A stretch of 13,499 nt of DNA from an uncultured Alphaproteobacteria bacterium (GTDB lineage Bacteria > Pseudomonadota > Alphaproteobacteria > Reyranellales > Reyranellaceae), in contig CAIYWM010000483.1 in assembly GCA_903929895.1 (NCBI GenBank), forward strand, positions 1 to 13,499, given 5' to 3'. Below the pieces are notes generated by a model. It was not told the DNA's origin, searched no databases, and saw only the letters and a program-made list of their open reading frames with translations. This document shows positions 1 through 7,255 of the stretch, in pieces. The position numbers and the translations under genes were made by a program. Positions within the stretch are counted from its first letter, which is position 1, and each line of letters begins with the position of its first letter.

Positions 1-252
1 CCCGATGCCGAGGCGCTCGAGGTGATCCTGAAGGGCGCGGAGCGCATCGTGCAAGTGAGCGACGCCGAGATCGGCGCCGCGATGCGTGCCTACTACGAGG
101 ATACGCACCAGCTCACGGAAGGCGCCGGCGCCGCAGCGCTGGCGGCGCTGCTGCAGGAACGCGACCGCTTCAAGGGCAAGCGCGTCGGCCTGATCCTGAG
201 CGGCGGCAACATCGACCGGCCCGTCTACCTCCGTACGCTCGCCGGCGATTGA
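1..252 (+). CDS. Threonine/serine dehydratase, C-terminal end (5' truncated by window)
   Basis: The reading frame is open from base 1 to a TGA at 250-252, giving the last 83 residues of a protein that starts outside the window. The tail contains GAERIVQVSDAEIGAAMRAY and ends SGGNIDRPVYLRTL, which is the characteristic C-terminus of short PLP-dependent threonine/serine ammonia-lyases (fold type II). These deaminate L-threonine to 2-oxobutyrate or L-serine to pyruvate in the cytoplasm. Nothing follows the catalytic domain, so there is no C-terminal regulatory ACT-like domain, which favours the short catabolic type over biosynthetic IlvA. The PLP lysine lies upstream and cannot be checked. Related lyases such as threo-3-hydroxyaspartate dehydratase share this tail and are not excluded. 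Its last 28 nt overlap the 3' end of the convergent Lrp-type regulator. Confidence 0.85.
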   Translation, partial: PDAEALEVILKGAERIVQVSDAEIGAAMRAYYEDTHQLTEGAGAAALAALLQERDRFKGKRVGLILSGGNIDRPVYLRTLAGD

Positions 253-710
253 GGCGCCCAGGCGAGATCGCTTTTCACCGCCTGCATGATGAAGGACGAG
301 CGCGTGCCACGGACACCCGGCATGCGCAGCAGCGCCTTCATGGCGAACTCGCTGAAGCTCGCGAGGTCGGGCGCCAGGATATGCAGCAGGAAATCCATAT
401 CGCCGGTCACGGCATAGCAGGCCACCACCTCGGGGCGCGCACGGATCGCCGCTTCGAAGGCCTCAACCGTTTTCTCCGAATGGTCGTCCAACGTCACCTG
501 CACCATGGCCTGGAGGGCGAGCCCCAAGGCCGGCGGTGAGACCAGAGCGGCATAGCGCTCGATCACCCCCTCCTCCTCCAGCCGCTTGACGCGCCGCTGG
601 CAGGGCGTCGGCGACAGGCCCACGCGCTCGGCGAGATCGACCATCGGCAGCCGGCCTTCAACCTGCAGGGTGGCGACGATGCGTCTATCGATGTCATCCA
701 ACTCGATCAT
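225..710 (-). CDS. Lrp/AsnC family transcriptional regulator
   Basis: This 161-residue protein has the two-domain layout of feast/famine regulators. An N-terminal helix-turn-helix spans about residues 4-52, with LAERVGLSPTPCQRRVKRLE as the recognition region. A RAM ligand-binding domain spans about 65-145, with VTGDMDFLL at 101-109 and PGVRGTRSSFIMQAVK near its end. Length is usual for the family (about 150-165). Such proteins form dimers to octamers and sense amino acids. It diverges from phhA across a 110-bp gap holding a large palindrome that begins two bases upstream of its own ATG, so autoregulation and control of phhA, perhaps by phenylalanine or tyrosine, are likely inferences. The ATG at 708-710 lacks a clear Shine-Dalgarno sequence. 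The last codons lie inside the convergent dehydratase gene. Confidence 0.93.
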   Translation of the reverse strand: MIELDDIDRRIVATLQVEGRLPMVDLAERVGLSPTPCQRRVKRLEEEGVIERYAALVSPPALGLALQAMVQVTLDDHSEKTVEAFEAAIRARPEVVACYAVTGDMDFLLHILAPDLASFSEFAMKALLRMPGVRGTRSSFIMQAVKSDLAWAPQSPASVRR

Positions 711-711
711 G

Positions 712-753
712 GGGATAATCTCTCAAAGAGGCGTATTTTTGAGATAATATCCC
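712..753. promoter_or_regulatory. Large palindromic operator, probable Lrp-family binding site in divergent promoter
   Basis: Two 16-nt arms form an inverted repeat: 712-727 (GGGATAATCTCTCAAA) and 738-753 (TTTGAGATAATATCCC), with 14 of 16 positions complementary and a 10-nt spacer. Each arm carries an AT-rich GATAAT core that could also act as a -10 element for phhA (743-748) or, on the other strand, as TATTAT for the regulator. The palindrome lies in the 110 bp between the divergent regulator and phhA genes, in a local AT-rich pocket. Size, symmetry and position fit an Lrp/AsnC operator; binding itself is inferred. Confidence 0.72.
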
Positions 754-820
754 TGAAATCGGCCATCCCGAAGCCCCACTTCGCGGGGATTCACCGGCCG
801 GGCCGCCCCATATTCGCCCT

Positions 821-1564
<744 letters not shown>

Positions 1565-1565
1565 A

Positions 1566-1701
1566 TAATCCGTCGTCTCGACCGGAGCGGCGCAGGCGCG
1601 TGGCGGAGAGACCTTGCCGCAACAAAAGGCCGGCTAGTCGTAGAGGCAAGGTCTCTCCACTCCGCCTCGCTGCGCGAGGCTCCGGTCGAGACGACGGATT
1701 A
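1566..1701. repeat. 136-nt palindromic repeat element filling the phhA/acyl-CoA ligase convergent gap
   Basis: A perfect 23-nt outer inverted repeat joins 1566-1588 (TAATCCGTCGTCTCGACCGG then AGC) to 1679-1701. A perfect 14-nt inner repeat joins 1605-1618 (GGAGAGACCTTGCC) to 1645-1658. The loop is 1619-1644. The right half also contains its own 7-bp hairpin (GCCTCGC-TGC-GCGAGGC, 1664-1680), so alternative folds exist. The element begins two bases after the phhA stop and ends 11 bases before the ligase stop, so it occupies the whole gap and probably terminates or protects transcripts from both sides. Its length and nested symmetry suggest a dispersed REP/MITE-like repeat rather than a simple terminator; a genome-wide copy number is needed to confirm that. 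Confidence 0.85.
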
Positions 1702-1712
1702 CGTGTCTGGCG

Positions 1713-3812
1713 TCAGCCCAAAACCACCAGCCCATCGACCGCGACGACGCCCTCGCCTTCACGCTTCACCAGCAAAGGGTTGATCTCGGCCTCCGCCACA
1801 CCGGCAAACTGCTTGTGGGCCAGTGCGGAGAAGGCGGCGATCGTCTTTGCAAGCGAGGTGACGTCACCCTTCGGCAGGTTGCGATAGCCGCGGATGGTGG
1901 CAAGCCCCTTCACTTCGGCGATCATCTGCAGTGCCTCGGCTTCGTCGACCGGCGCGAGCCGCGTCGAGGCATCCTTGTAGATTTCGGCCAGCACGCCGCC
2001 CAGCCCCACGGTGACGGTCGGGCCGACCAGGGGATCGCGACGGTAGCCCAGAATCACTTCGACGAGCCCGCGCTCCATCTTCTGCACGAGGAAGCCTTGC
2101 AGCCGCGCGCCGGGGGCGGTGGCCTTCACCCGCTTCTCGATCTCGCGCGCCGCGATAGCAGCCGTCTGACCATCGGGAATACCGAGCGCCACGCCACCCG
2201 CTTCGGTCTTGTGAGGAATATCCACCGACAGAATCTTCAGCACCACGGGCGAGCCGACCTCGCCGACGGCAGCGGCGACGCGCCGGACATCCGGGACCGC
2301 CACAGACTTGGCCATAGGGATGCCGAGCGCGGCGAAGAAATCCGCGGCGCGGCGCTCGTCGAAGCCGGACGCACGACCTGCCTCCAGCGCTGCGATCGCG
2401 TCGATGGCCGGTTCGGCGAGACGCGGCACGGGTTGCGGCGGCGTCCGCAGAAGACAGAGGGCCATTGCCTCGGCGCAGGATTCGGGATGGCGAAAGGCCG
2501 GCACGCCGGCCGCTGTCAGCAGCGCCAGCGACTTCTCCGCCGACGGCGTCAGCGCCACGGCGAACGGCTTGGCCGACCCTGCGAAGCGTAGCAGCGGCTC
2601 GACGGCGAGCTCGGGATTGAACTGCGCCGAGGAGCCGACCACGAAGATCGCGGCATCGTTGCCGTCGTCGGCCAGCAGCCGCTCGATCGTGCCGGCGACG
2701 ATCTCGGGCTTGGCGCCGGCCAGGGTGAGATCGACCAGCTTGCCGTCGCCGGCCGCGATGCCATGCGGCTTCAGCCACTCGACGAGATTGCAGGGTGGAC
2801 CGACGATGTCGAGACCGGCCATCGCCATGCTCTCCACCACCATCGCCGCCCCGCCGCCCGTCGTCGTCGCCACCGCCACGCGTCGGCCGCCGCGCCTCGA
2901 CTTTGCGTGACCGGTCAGCAGCGACGGCACGTCGATCAGCGATTCGAACATCGAGACGCGGGCGATGCCGTGTCGACGGCAGAAGGCATCGAAGGTCGCA
3001 TCGGAGCCGGCGATGGCGCCGGTATGAGACTTGGCGAGCTCCTGGCCGATATCGGAGCGGCCGAGCTTGTAGGCGATCATCGGCTTGCCCGCTTCGTATG
3101 CCCGGCGAGCCGCGCGCGCCAGCCGCTCGCCGTCACGCAAGGTCTCCATGAACAGCAGGATGGCCTTTGTCTTCGGATCGTCGACCAGCAGGTCCGCGAT
3201 CTCGCCCACCGCGAGATCGACCTCGTTGCCGACGGAGATCAACCGCGAGAAGCCGATGCCGCGCGCGTCGGCCCGCGACAGCAATGCGCCGATCAGGCTG
3301 CCGCTCTGGCTCACGACGGCCCAGGCGCCGCTGCGCAACTTCTCCACGGCAAAGGCCGCATTGGCCGTCAGCGCCACGGCGGGATCGGTGCTCACCGTGC
3401 CGATGCTGTTGGGACCGACCAGTCGGATGCCGGTCTCCTGCACGACCTTCGACAGTTCGTCCTGCAACGATGCGCCGGCCTCGCCCGCATCGGCGAAGCC
3501 GCCGGCCAGAATCGAAGCGACTCTGACGCCGCGCCGACCGCAATCGGCGAGCGCGCGCACCGCGGCCTCCCCGTTCAGGAGGATGTAGGCGTGGTCGATC
3601 TCGCCCGGGATCGCGTCGAGATCCTTGTAGGCCGGCTCACCCAGTATTTCGCTGCGCGACGGATTGACCGGCAGGATCTCGCCGCTGAAGCCGTGCTTGC
3701 GCAGGAAACGCTGGGGCCGCGATGTCGTTTTGGTCACATCCGACGAGGCACCGATCAGCGCGACACGTCGCGGCTCGAAAAGGGCGGAGAACAGAACCTT
3801 GGGATCACTCAT
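1713..3812 (-). CDS. Acetate--CoA ligase (NDP-forming) family protein, fused alpha-beta chain
   Basis: This 699-residue protein has the single-chain layout of ADP-forming acyl-CoA synthetases. A CoA-binding Rossmann domain lies at about 8-105 (RRVALIGAS), a succinyl-CoA-ligase-like domain at about 135-300, a third domain at about 308-460 (TTTGGGAAMVVES), and a C-terminal ATP-grasp domain at about 485-699 (VVLKILSVDIPHKTEAGGV). The phosphorylated catalytic histidine is His263 in KSHTGAIAGSD; a second conserved His (534) sits in the PHKTE motif. The expected reaction is carboxylate + CoA + ATP giving acyl-CoA + ADP + Pi. The substrate cannot be read from sequence, and many soil-bacterial paralogues are of unknown acid specificity. 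It diverges from a carboxylate-binding protein gene only 20 bp away, so a shared substrate is a reasonable guess. No Shine-Dalgarno sequence precedes the ATG. Confidence 0.92.
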   Translation of the reverse strand: MSDPKVLFSALFEPRRVALIGASSDVTKTTSRPQRFLRKHGFSGEILPVNPSRSEILGEPAYKDLDAIPGEIDHAYILLNGEAAVRALADCGRRGVRVASILAGGFADAGEAGASLQDELSKVVQETGIRLVGPNSIGTVSTDPAVALTANAAFAVEKLRSGAWAVVSQSGSLIGALLSRADARGIGFSRLISVGNEVDLAVGEIADLLVDDPKTKAILLFMETLRDGERLARAARRAYEAGKPMIAYKLGRSDIGQELAKSHTGAIAGSDATFDAFCRRHGIARVSMFESLIDVPSLLTGHAKSRRGGRRVAVATTTGGGAAMVVESMAMAGLDIVGPPCNLVEWLKPHGIAAGDGKLVDLTLAGAKPEIVAGTIERLLADDGNDAAIFVVGSSAQFNPELAVEPLLRFAGSAKPFAVALTPSAEKSLALLTAAGVPAFRHPESCAEAMALCLLRTPPQPVPRLAEPAIDAIAALEAGRASGFDERRAADFFAALGIPMAKSVAVPDVRRVAAAVGEVGSPVVLKILSVDIPHKTEAGGVALGIPDGQTAAIAAREIEKRVKATAPGARLQGFLVQKMERGLVEVILGYRRDPLVGPTVTVGLGGVLAEIYKDASTRLAPVDEAEALQMIAEVKGLATIRGYRNLPKGDVTSLAKTIAAFSALAHKQFAGVAEAEINPLLVKREGEGVVAVDGLVVLG

Positions 3813-3827
3813 CTCCCGAGTATACTC
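3799..3827. promoter_or_regulatory. Symmetric bidirectional -10 element between acyl-CoA ligase and tctC-type genes
   Basis: GAGTATACTC at 3818-3827 is a perfect 10-bp palindrome that presents TATACT as a -10 hexamer on both strands (3821-3826 on plus, 3824-3819 on minus). On each strand exactly six bases separate the hexamer from the ATG, so the expected transcription start falls on the A of both start codons. On the plus strand TTGGGA (3799-3804) is a fair -35 with a 16-bp spacer; no good -35 is seen for the minus strand. Neither gene has a Shine-Dalgarno sequence, which supports leaderless transcripts. Confidence 0.6.
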
Positions 3828-3832
3828 CGTGC

Positions 3833-4816
3833 ATGCTCAACCGCCGCTCCTTCGTCGCCGCGACGCTCGTCGCCGCCGTGACCCCCGCCGCCGCCCAGAC
3901 TTCGAGTCAGGCCGCGCCGTGGCCCAGCAAGCCCATCAAGCTCGTCGTACCTTATGCACCTGGTGGCACGACCGACGTCGTGGCCCGCATGGTCGCCGAG
4001 TATCTCGGCCAGAAGCTTGGCCAGAACATCATCGTCGACAACAAGCCCGGCAAGGGTGCCATGGTCGGCACGGCGATCGTCGCCAAGTCTCCGCCCGACG
4101 GCTACACGCTGCTGATGTCGGTGATCTCGGGCCTGTCGATCTCGCCCACGCTCTATGGCGGCGGCGACTTCGATCCGATGGGCGACTTCATCCACGTCTC
4201 CATCGCCTCGACCAATCCCAGCGTCCTGGTCGCCAACCCGAACTTCCAGGCCAAGACCTTCAAGGAGTTCGTCGACTACGCCAAAGCCAATCCCGGCAAG
4301 GTCTCCTACGCGACCTCGGGCGCGGGCTCGAGCAACCATCTGCTGGGCGCACGCCTCGAGCAGGTGATCAGCGCCGGCCTGGTCCACGTTCCCTATCGCG
4401 GCGCCGGCCCGGCCATGATCGACACGATCGCGGGCAACGTGCCGGTGATGTTCGACTCGCTGCCCTCGGCCGCTCCGCACATCAAGGCCGGCAAGGTGAA
4501 TGCCCTGGCGGTGAGCGGCGAGACGCGCAGCCCCGCCTTTCCCGACGTGCCGACCATGAAGGAGCTGGGCTACCCGGACCTGATTTCCTATTCCTGGTTC
4601 GGCATCTCGGTCCCCGCGAAGACGCCGCAGCCGATCGTCGACCGGCTGGCGACCGAGATGCAGGCCGTGCTGAAGGAGCCCGCCGTCATCAAGCGCTGGG
4701 AAGAGATCGGCGCCGAAGGCAGCACGATGACGCCAGCCGAGGTGACGCGCTTCATCCAGGGCGAGATCGACAAGTGGACCCCTGTCGTGAAAGCTTCGGG
4801 CGCCAAGCCTGGATAA
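3833..4816 (+). CDS. TctC/Bug-type tripartite tricarboxylate transporter substrate-binding protein
   Basis: From the ATG at 3833 the protein is 327 residues, the usual length for Bug/TctC proteins. The N-terminus MLNRRSFVAATLVAAV is a signal peptide with a twin-arginine-like NRRSF motif and likely cleavage after AAA at residue 21. The mature protein begins WPSKPIKLVVPYAPGGTTDV, the family hallmark, followed by GAGSSNHLLG and VPYRGAGPAMIDTIAGNVPV. It should bind a carboxylate or similar small anion in the periplasm. No TctA or TctB membrane subunits are nearby, so it is an orphan binding protein, common in this family. An in-frame extension to 3722 would bury the signal peptide and run antisense into the ligase gene, so it was not used. 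It is followed after 21 bp by a RidA-family gene, probably in one operon. Confidence 0.93.
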   Translation: MLNRRSFVAATLVAAVTPAAAQTSSQAAPWPSKPIKLVVPYAPGGTTDVVARMVAEYLGQKLGQNIIVDNKPGKGAMVGTAIVAKSPPDGYTLLMSVISGLSISPTLYGGGDFDPMGDFIHVSIASTNPSVLVANPNFQAKTFKEFVDYAKANPGKVSYATSGAGSSNHLLGARLEQVISAGLVHVPYRGAGPAMIDTIAGNVPVMFDSLPSAAPHIKAGKVNALAVSGETRSPAFPDVPTMKELGYPDLISYSWFGISVPAKTPQPIVDRLATEMQAVLKEPAVIKRWEEIGAEGSTMTPAEVTRFIQGEIDKWTPVVKASGAKPG

Positions 4817-4837
4817 TCGAACGAAGGAGCAGACGAC

Positions 4838-5239
4838 ATGACCATCCGCCGCGTGACCTCGCCCGACGTCGCCGAACCGCCGGCCGAGCGCTGGTCGAAC
4901 TGCCTCGTGGTCGATGGCGTCGCCTATGTCTCCGGCATGACCGCGCGCGGTGCCGATCCCGAGGCGCTGGGCAAGATGGACGAATACGCCCAGGCCAAGG
5001 TGATCTTCGGCAAGATCAAGTCGCTGGTCGAGGCGGCCGGCGGCGCCATGTCCGACGTCGTGAAGATCACGATCTTCCTCACCCGGATCGCCAATAACAC
5101 CAAGGTCTGGGAAGCACGGCGCGAATTCTTCACCGGCGATTTCCCGGCTTCGACCTTGGTCGAGGTCAGCGCCCTCGCCGCGCCGGAGATCCTCGTCGAG
5201 ATCGAGGCCGTTGCCCATATCGGCAAGGGCCGGCGTTAA
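4838..5239 (+). CDS. RidA/YjgF/UK114 superfamily protein lacking the catalytic arginine
   Basis: This 133-residue protein has the length and order of the Rid superfamily: GVAYVSGMT near 27-35, [13 protein letters not shown] at 72-84 and [13 protein letters not shown] at 102-114. Canonical RidA hydrolyses reactive enamine/imine intermediates released by PLP enzymes, such as 2-aminoacrylate from threonine/serine dehydratase, using Arg105 in a PAR-x-x-VEV motif. Here the motif reads PASTLVEV, placing Ser105 where the arginine should be, so classic deaminase activity is doubtful and assignment to one of the Rid subgroups without that arginine is more likely. A strong AAGGAG (4824-4829) precedes the ATG by eight bases. 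It lies 21 bp after the tctC-type gene, and its stop codon overlaps that of the convergent acetyltransferase within the palindrome TTAA. Confidence 0.9.
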   Translation: MTIRRVTSPDVAEPPAERWSNCLVVDGVAYVSGMTARGADPEALGKMDEYAQAKVIFGKIKSLVEAAGGAMSDVVKITIFLTRIANNTKVWEARREFFTGDFPASTLVEVSALAAPEILVEIEAVAHIGKGRR

Positions 5240-5673
5240 GCCAACTCGATATCGTAGCGAATGAAGCCGCGGTTAACGGCCATCTTGTCGTAAAGCAGCC
5301 GCGCTGTCGTGTTGCTCGCCTGCGTCTGCCAGTAGAGGCGCGGGCAGCCTTGCGCCTTTGCCCAGTCGGCGACGGCCTGGATGAGCGTCCGCGCCACGCC
5401 CTTGCCGCGCACCTCGGCCGAGGTGAACAGGTCCTGCAGGTAGCAGACATCGTCGGATGACGTGTTGGCGTGGATCAGGAAGTGCGTGATGCCGACCAGG
5501 CGCCCGTCGAGGCGGGCGCCCAGCGCGTGCATGCGCGTGTCTTTCGCGAACTCGCTCCAGGCGCGGTCGTACATCGCCTGCGGCAACGTGCGCTCGTAGA
5601 AATCCATGTAGCCGCGGAACAGCACTTCCCATTGCGCGCGGTCGGACGGTTCGAGCTTTCCGATGGTGATCAT
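5236..5673 (-). CDS. GNAT family N-acetyltransferase
   Basis: This 145-residue protein is a single GNAT domain. The acetyl-CoA pyrophosphate-binding loop is RGKGVA in [17 protein letters not shown] (about residues 82-98), preceded by the beta-4 segment DVCYLQDLF. The C-terminal [12 protein letters not shown] (about 118-129) is the typical motif-B helix before the last strand. It should transfer an acetyl group from acetyl-CoA to an amine, but the acceptor (small molecule or protein) cannot be told. It converges on the RidA-like gene with a 4-nt overlap. The ATG at 5671-5673 has no Shine-Dalgarno sequence and lies eight bases after a TATAGT, so a leaderless or nearly leaderless mRNA is likely. 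Confidence 0.9.
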   Translation of the reverse strand: MITIGKLEPSDRAQWEVLFRGYMDFYERTLPQAMYDRAWSEFAKDTRMHALGARLDGRLVGITHFLIHANTSSDDVCYLQDLFTSAEVRGKGVARTLIQAVADWAKAQGCPRLYWQTQASNTTARLLYDKMAVNRGFIRYDIELA

Positions 5674-5890
5674 CGGGCCCGACTATACACGCCCTTGCCG
5701 CTGATCGGCACGGCCATTGCTACTCGAGAGCCGCCGATGGGTGTGCCTGCGGGGATTCGGCGCCCGGGGTGCTTCGAACACTTGATCGGCCACAGGGTGA
5801 TCGAGTATTGCCACCTCATTATCAGCACGCGGCTGTTCGGGAAGAAGTGAGCCCCTTGCAAGTAAACAGAGTTGTAGAAGCCGCCAGCAC
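5674..5890. other. Non-coding gap between the GNAT and SET-domain genes; nothing recognised apart from a -10 candidate
   Basis: These 217 bases are visibly less GC-rich than the neighbouring genes. Short open frames exist on both strands (for example plus-strand ATG at 5738 to a stop near 5850), but none has a recognisable motif, a good ribosome binding site or alphaproteobacterial codon use. No tRNA cloverleaf, strong hairpin or transposon end was found. Together with the next gene it may mark an inserted segment. Confidence 0.4.
5682..5687 (-). promoter_or_regulatory. Candidate -10 element of the GNAT gene
   Basis: On the minus strand TATAGT (5 of 6 to TATAAT) ends eight bases before the GNAT ATG, which would put the transcription start at or one or two bases before the start codon. 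No convincing -35 was found 16-18 bp upstream, so this call rests on the hexamer, its spacing and the absence of a ribosome binding site. Confidence 0.4.
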
Positions 5891-6277
5891 GTGAAGCGCG
5901 TTAAGACCCCTCTCATCGTCCGACCTTATCGGGTCACGGCGATCCCCGGTCGTGGCCTTGGGTTGACCGCATGCGCCATCATCGCCCCGCGCACCAAGAT
6001 CGATGACTGCTTCACTTGGGAGCTTCCCGGGCGGGACATCAGGCATGTCACCGAGACTGTCCTGAACGGGAACTACTTCGATCATCCTCTCAACTCCCGA
6101 CGCGGCCTTGTCGCGATCGGTCACATCTCCCTGATCAACCACGATCCGGAGCCGAACTGTGAATGGCGGATGCTCCAGGTCCACGATCGCTGGATGGTCG
6201 AGGCGTGGTCCATACGCCGCGTCTCCAAGGGCGAAGAGCTGACCTTCGACTACGGCTACGACCCGATCGCCAAATAG
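5891..6277 (+). CDS. Small SET domain-containing protein (putative protein-lysine methyltransferase)
   Basis: This 128-residue protein is essentially a bare SET domain. The core motifs are present: GRGLGLTA near 20-27 (the usual G-x-G segment), LINHDPEPNC at 81-90 (family NHS-x-x-PN, with Asp in place of Ser), and KGEELTFDYGY at 113-123, containing the catalytic-site tyrosine Tyr121. SET enzymes transfer a methyl group from S-adenosylmethionine to protein lysines. There are no pre-SET or post-SET cysteines, as usual in the short bacterial forms. The substrate is unknown. The GTG at 5891 is the best available start, but no clear Shine-Dalgarno sequence precedes it, so the N-terminus is uncertain. 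Codon use is more relaxed than in the neighbours (ctt, cct, ggt, act are frequent), which hints at transfer. It ends 10 bases from the convergent SMP-30-like gene. Confidence 0.85.
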   Translation: MKRVKTPLIVRPYRVTAIPGRGLGLTACAIIAPRTKIDDCFTWELPGRDIRHVTETVLNGNYFDHPLNSRRGLVAIGHISLINHDPEPNCEWRMLQVHDRWMVEAWSIRRVSKGEELTFDYGYDPIAK

Positions 6278-6287
6278 TAGATGTACT

Positions 6288-7208
6288 CTAGGCGTGCGAG
6301 AACATCGCCTTGCCGGGCACGGGCATGGTCGCCTTGAGGATCGTGCCGGCCTCCACCTTCTCGCTGCGGCGCGACACCACGACATAGAGATCGTGGCCGG
6401 AGAAGGCGACGTTGGTGCAAAAGATATCGTCACCGCAGTCGACGTGATGCGTCGGCCGACCAAGAGCATCGAAGCGCCACGCCGTGGTGCTGGGATGGGC
6501 GATCACCAGGCCGCCCTCCTCGTCGAGTGCCATGCCGTCGGGGCCGGCATGGCCGCCGCTCATCTGGATGAACAGCCCGACCTTGCTTGCCGCCCCGTCG
6601 CCCATCAGCGGCAGGCGCCAGACGGCGTTGCCGCGCGTGACGCCGACATAGAGGACGGTCTCGGCCTTGTTCATCACCAGCCCGTTGGGGCTGGGCACGG
6701 TGTTGACCAGCATCGTGAGCTTGCCTGCCGTGTCGTAGCGATAGACGCGGCCGGTCGGGTCGTGCAGGCCCGTCTGACCCTGGTCGGTGAAATAGAGATC
6801 GCCATTCTGCGCAAAGAACAGGTCGTTCACACCCTTGAAGCTCTCCGAGCCGCGCGTCTCGAGCAGCGGCGTCACCGTGCCGGTGTCGGGATCGAGCAGA
6901 ACGATGCCGCGCTTGTAGTCGGTGATGAAGATGCGGCCATCCTTGTGGATCTTCAGCCCGTTCGGCCAGCCGTCATACTCCGTAACCAGGGTCCATTCGC
7001 CTTCCGGGCTGATGCGGAAGACGCGGCCGAACGGAATGTCGGTGACGTAGAGATTGCCCGCACGATCGAAGCTCGGCCCTTCGAGGAACGAATCGAGCAA
7101 CTGGCCCACCGCATTGGCATCGCCCCACGACGTGCGCCCAGGCTTGCGGAACCTGTCGGGCAGCCGCGTGAACTCGGTCGCGTGAACGGGCTTGGTCATT
7201 CCGTACAT
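6288..7208 (-). CDS. SMP-30/gluconolactonase/LRE family protein
   Basis: This 306-residue protein shows the six-bladed beta-propeller repeats of the SMP-30 family: EGPSFDRAGNLYVTDIPFGR at 43-62, WPNGLKIHKDGRIFITD, GVNDLFFAQNGDLYFTDQ, SPNGLVMN and GPDGMALDEEGGLVIA. Likely divalent-metal ligands, by family alignment, are Glu43, Asn175 and Asp224. Members hydrolyse sugar lactones (gluconolactonase) or other esters; the substrate is not evident here. The ATG at 7206-7208 was chosen because GGGAGAGAG lies about eight bases upstream; a second ATG three codons in is less well placed. It lies 82 bp downstream of the class-III aminotransferase on the same strand, with a strong hairpin between them, so co-transcription is possible but attenuated. 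Confidence 0.9.
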   Translation of the reverse strand: MYGMTKPVHATEFTRLPDRFRKPGRTSWGDANAVGQLLDSFLEGPSFDRAGNLYVTDIPFGRVFRISPEGEWTLVTEYDGWPNGLKIHKDGRIFITDYKRGIVLLDPDTGTVTPLLETRGSESFKGVNDLFFAQNGDLYFTDQGQTGLHDPTGRVYRYDTAGKLTMLVNTVPSPNGLVMNKAETVLYVGVTRGNAVWRLPLMGDGAASKVGLFIQMSGGHAGPDGMALDEEGGLVIAHPSTTAWRFDALGRPTHHVDCGDDIFCTNVAFSGHDLYVVVSRRSEKVEAGTILKATMPVPGKAMFSHA

Positions 7209-7255
7209 GATGTCTCTCTCCCGGAGGCATTGTCTCGTTGCTCTCCCCCTCCCGG

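Noticed and set aside
774..788. CCCC...GGGG hairpin before phhA
   Set aside because: Only four contiguous pairs with a mismatch; common by chance at this GC content.
3722..3832. N-terminal extension of the tctC-type protein
   Set aside because: It would place 37 residues before a complete signal peptide and run antisense into the ligase gene.
3809..5218. Long minus-strand open frame (469 codons) antisense to the tctC-type and RidA-like genes
   Set aside because: It mirrors two genes with clear family motifs, and its product is a low-complexity His/Arg/Gly/Asp-rich sequence typical of antisense frames in GC-rich DNA.
5738..5850. Small plus-strand frame in the GNAT/SET gap, and possible tRNA because of a TTCGAA
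   Set aside because: No ribosome binding site or motif for a gene, and the flanks of TTCGAA do not fold into a T-arm or cloverleaf.
6275..6290. Short TAGA/TCTA symmetry between the SET and SMP-30 genes as a terminator
   Set aside because: Four-base arms are too short to support a terminator call.
5822..6469. 215-codon minus-strand frame covering the SET gene and the SMP-30 end
   Set aside because: It overlaps two genes with intact motifs and shows no family features of its own.
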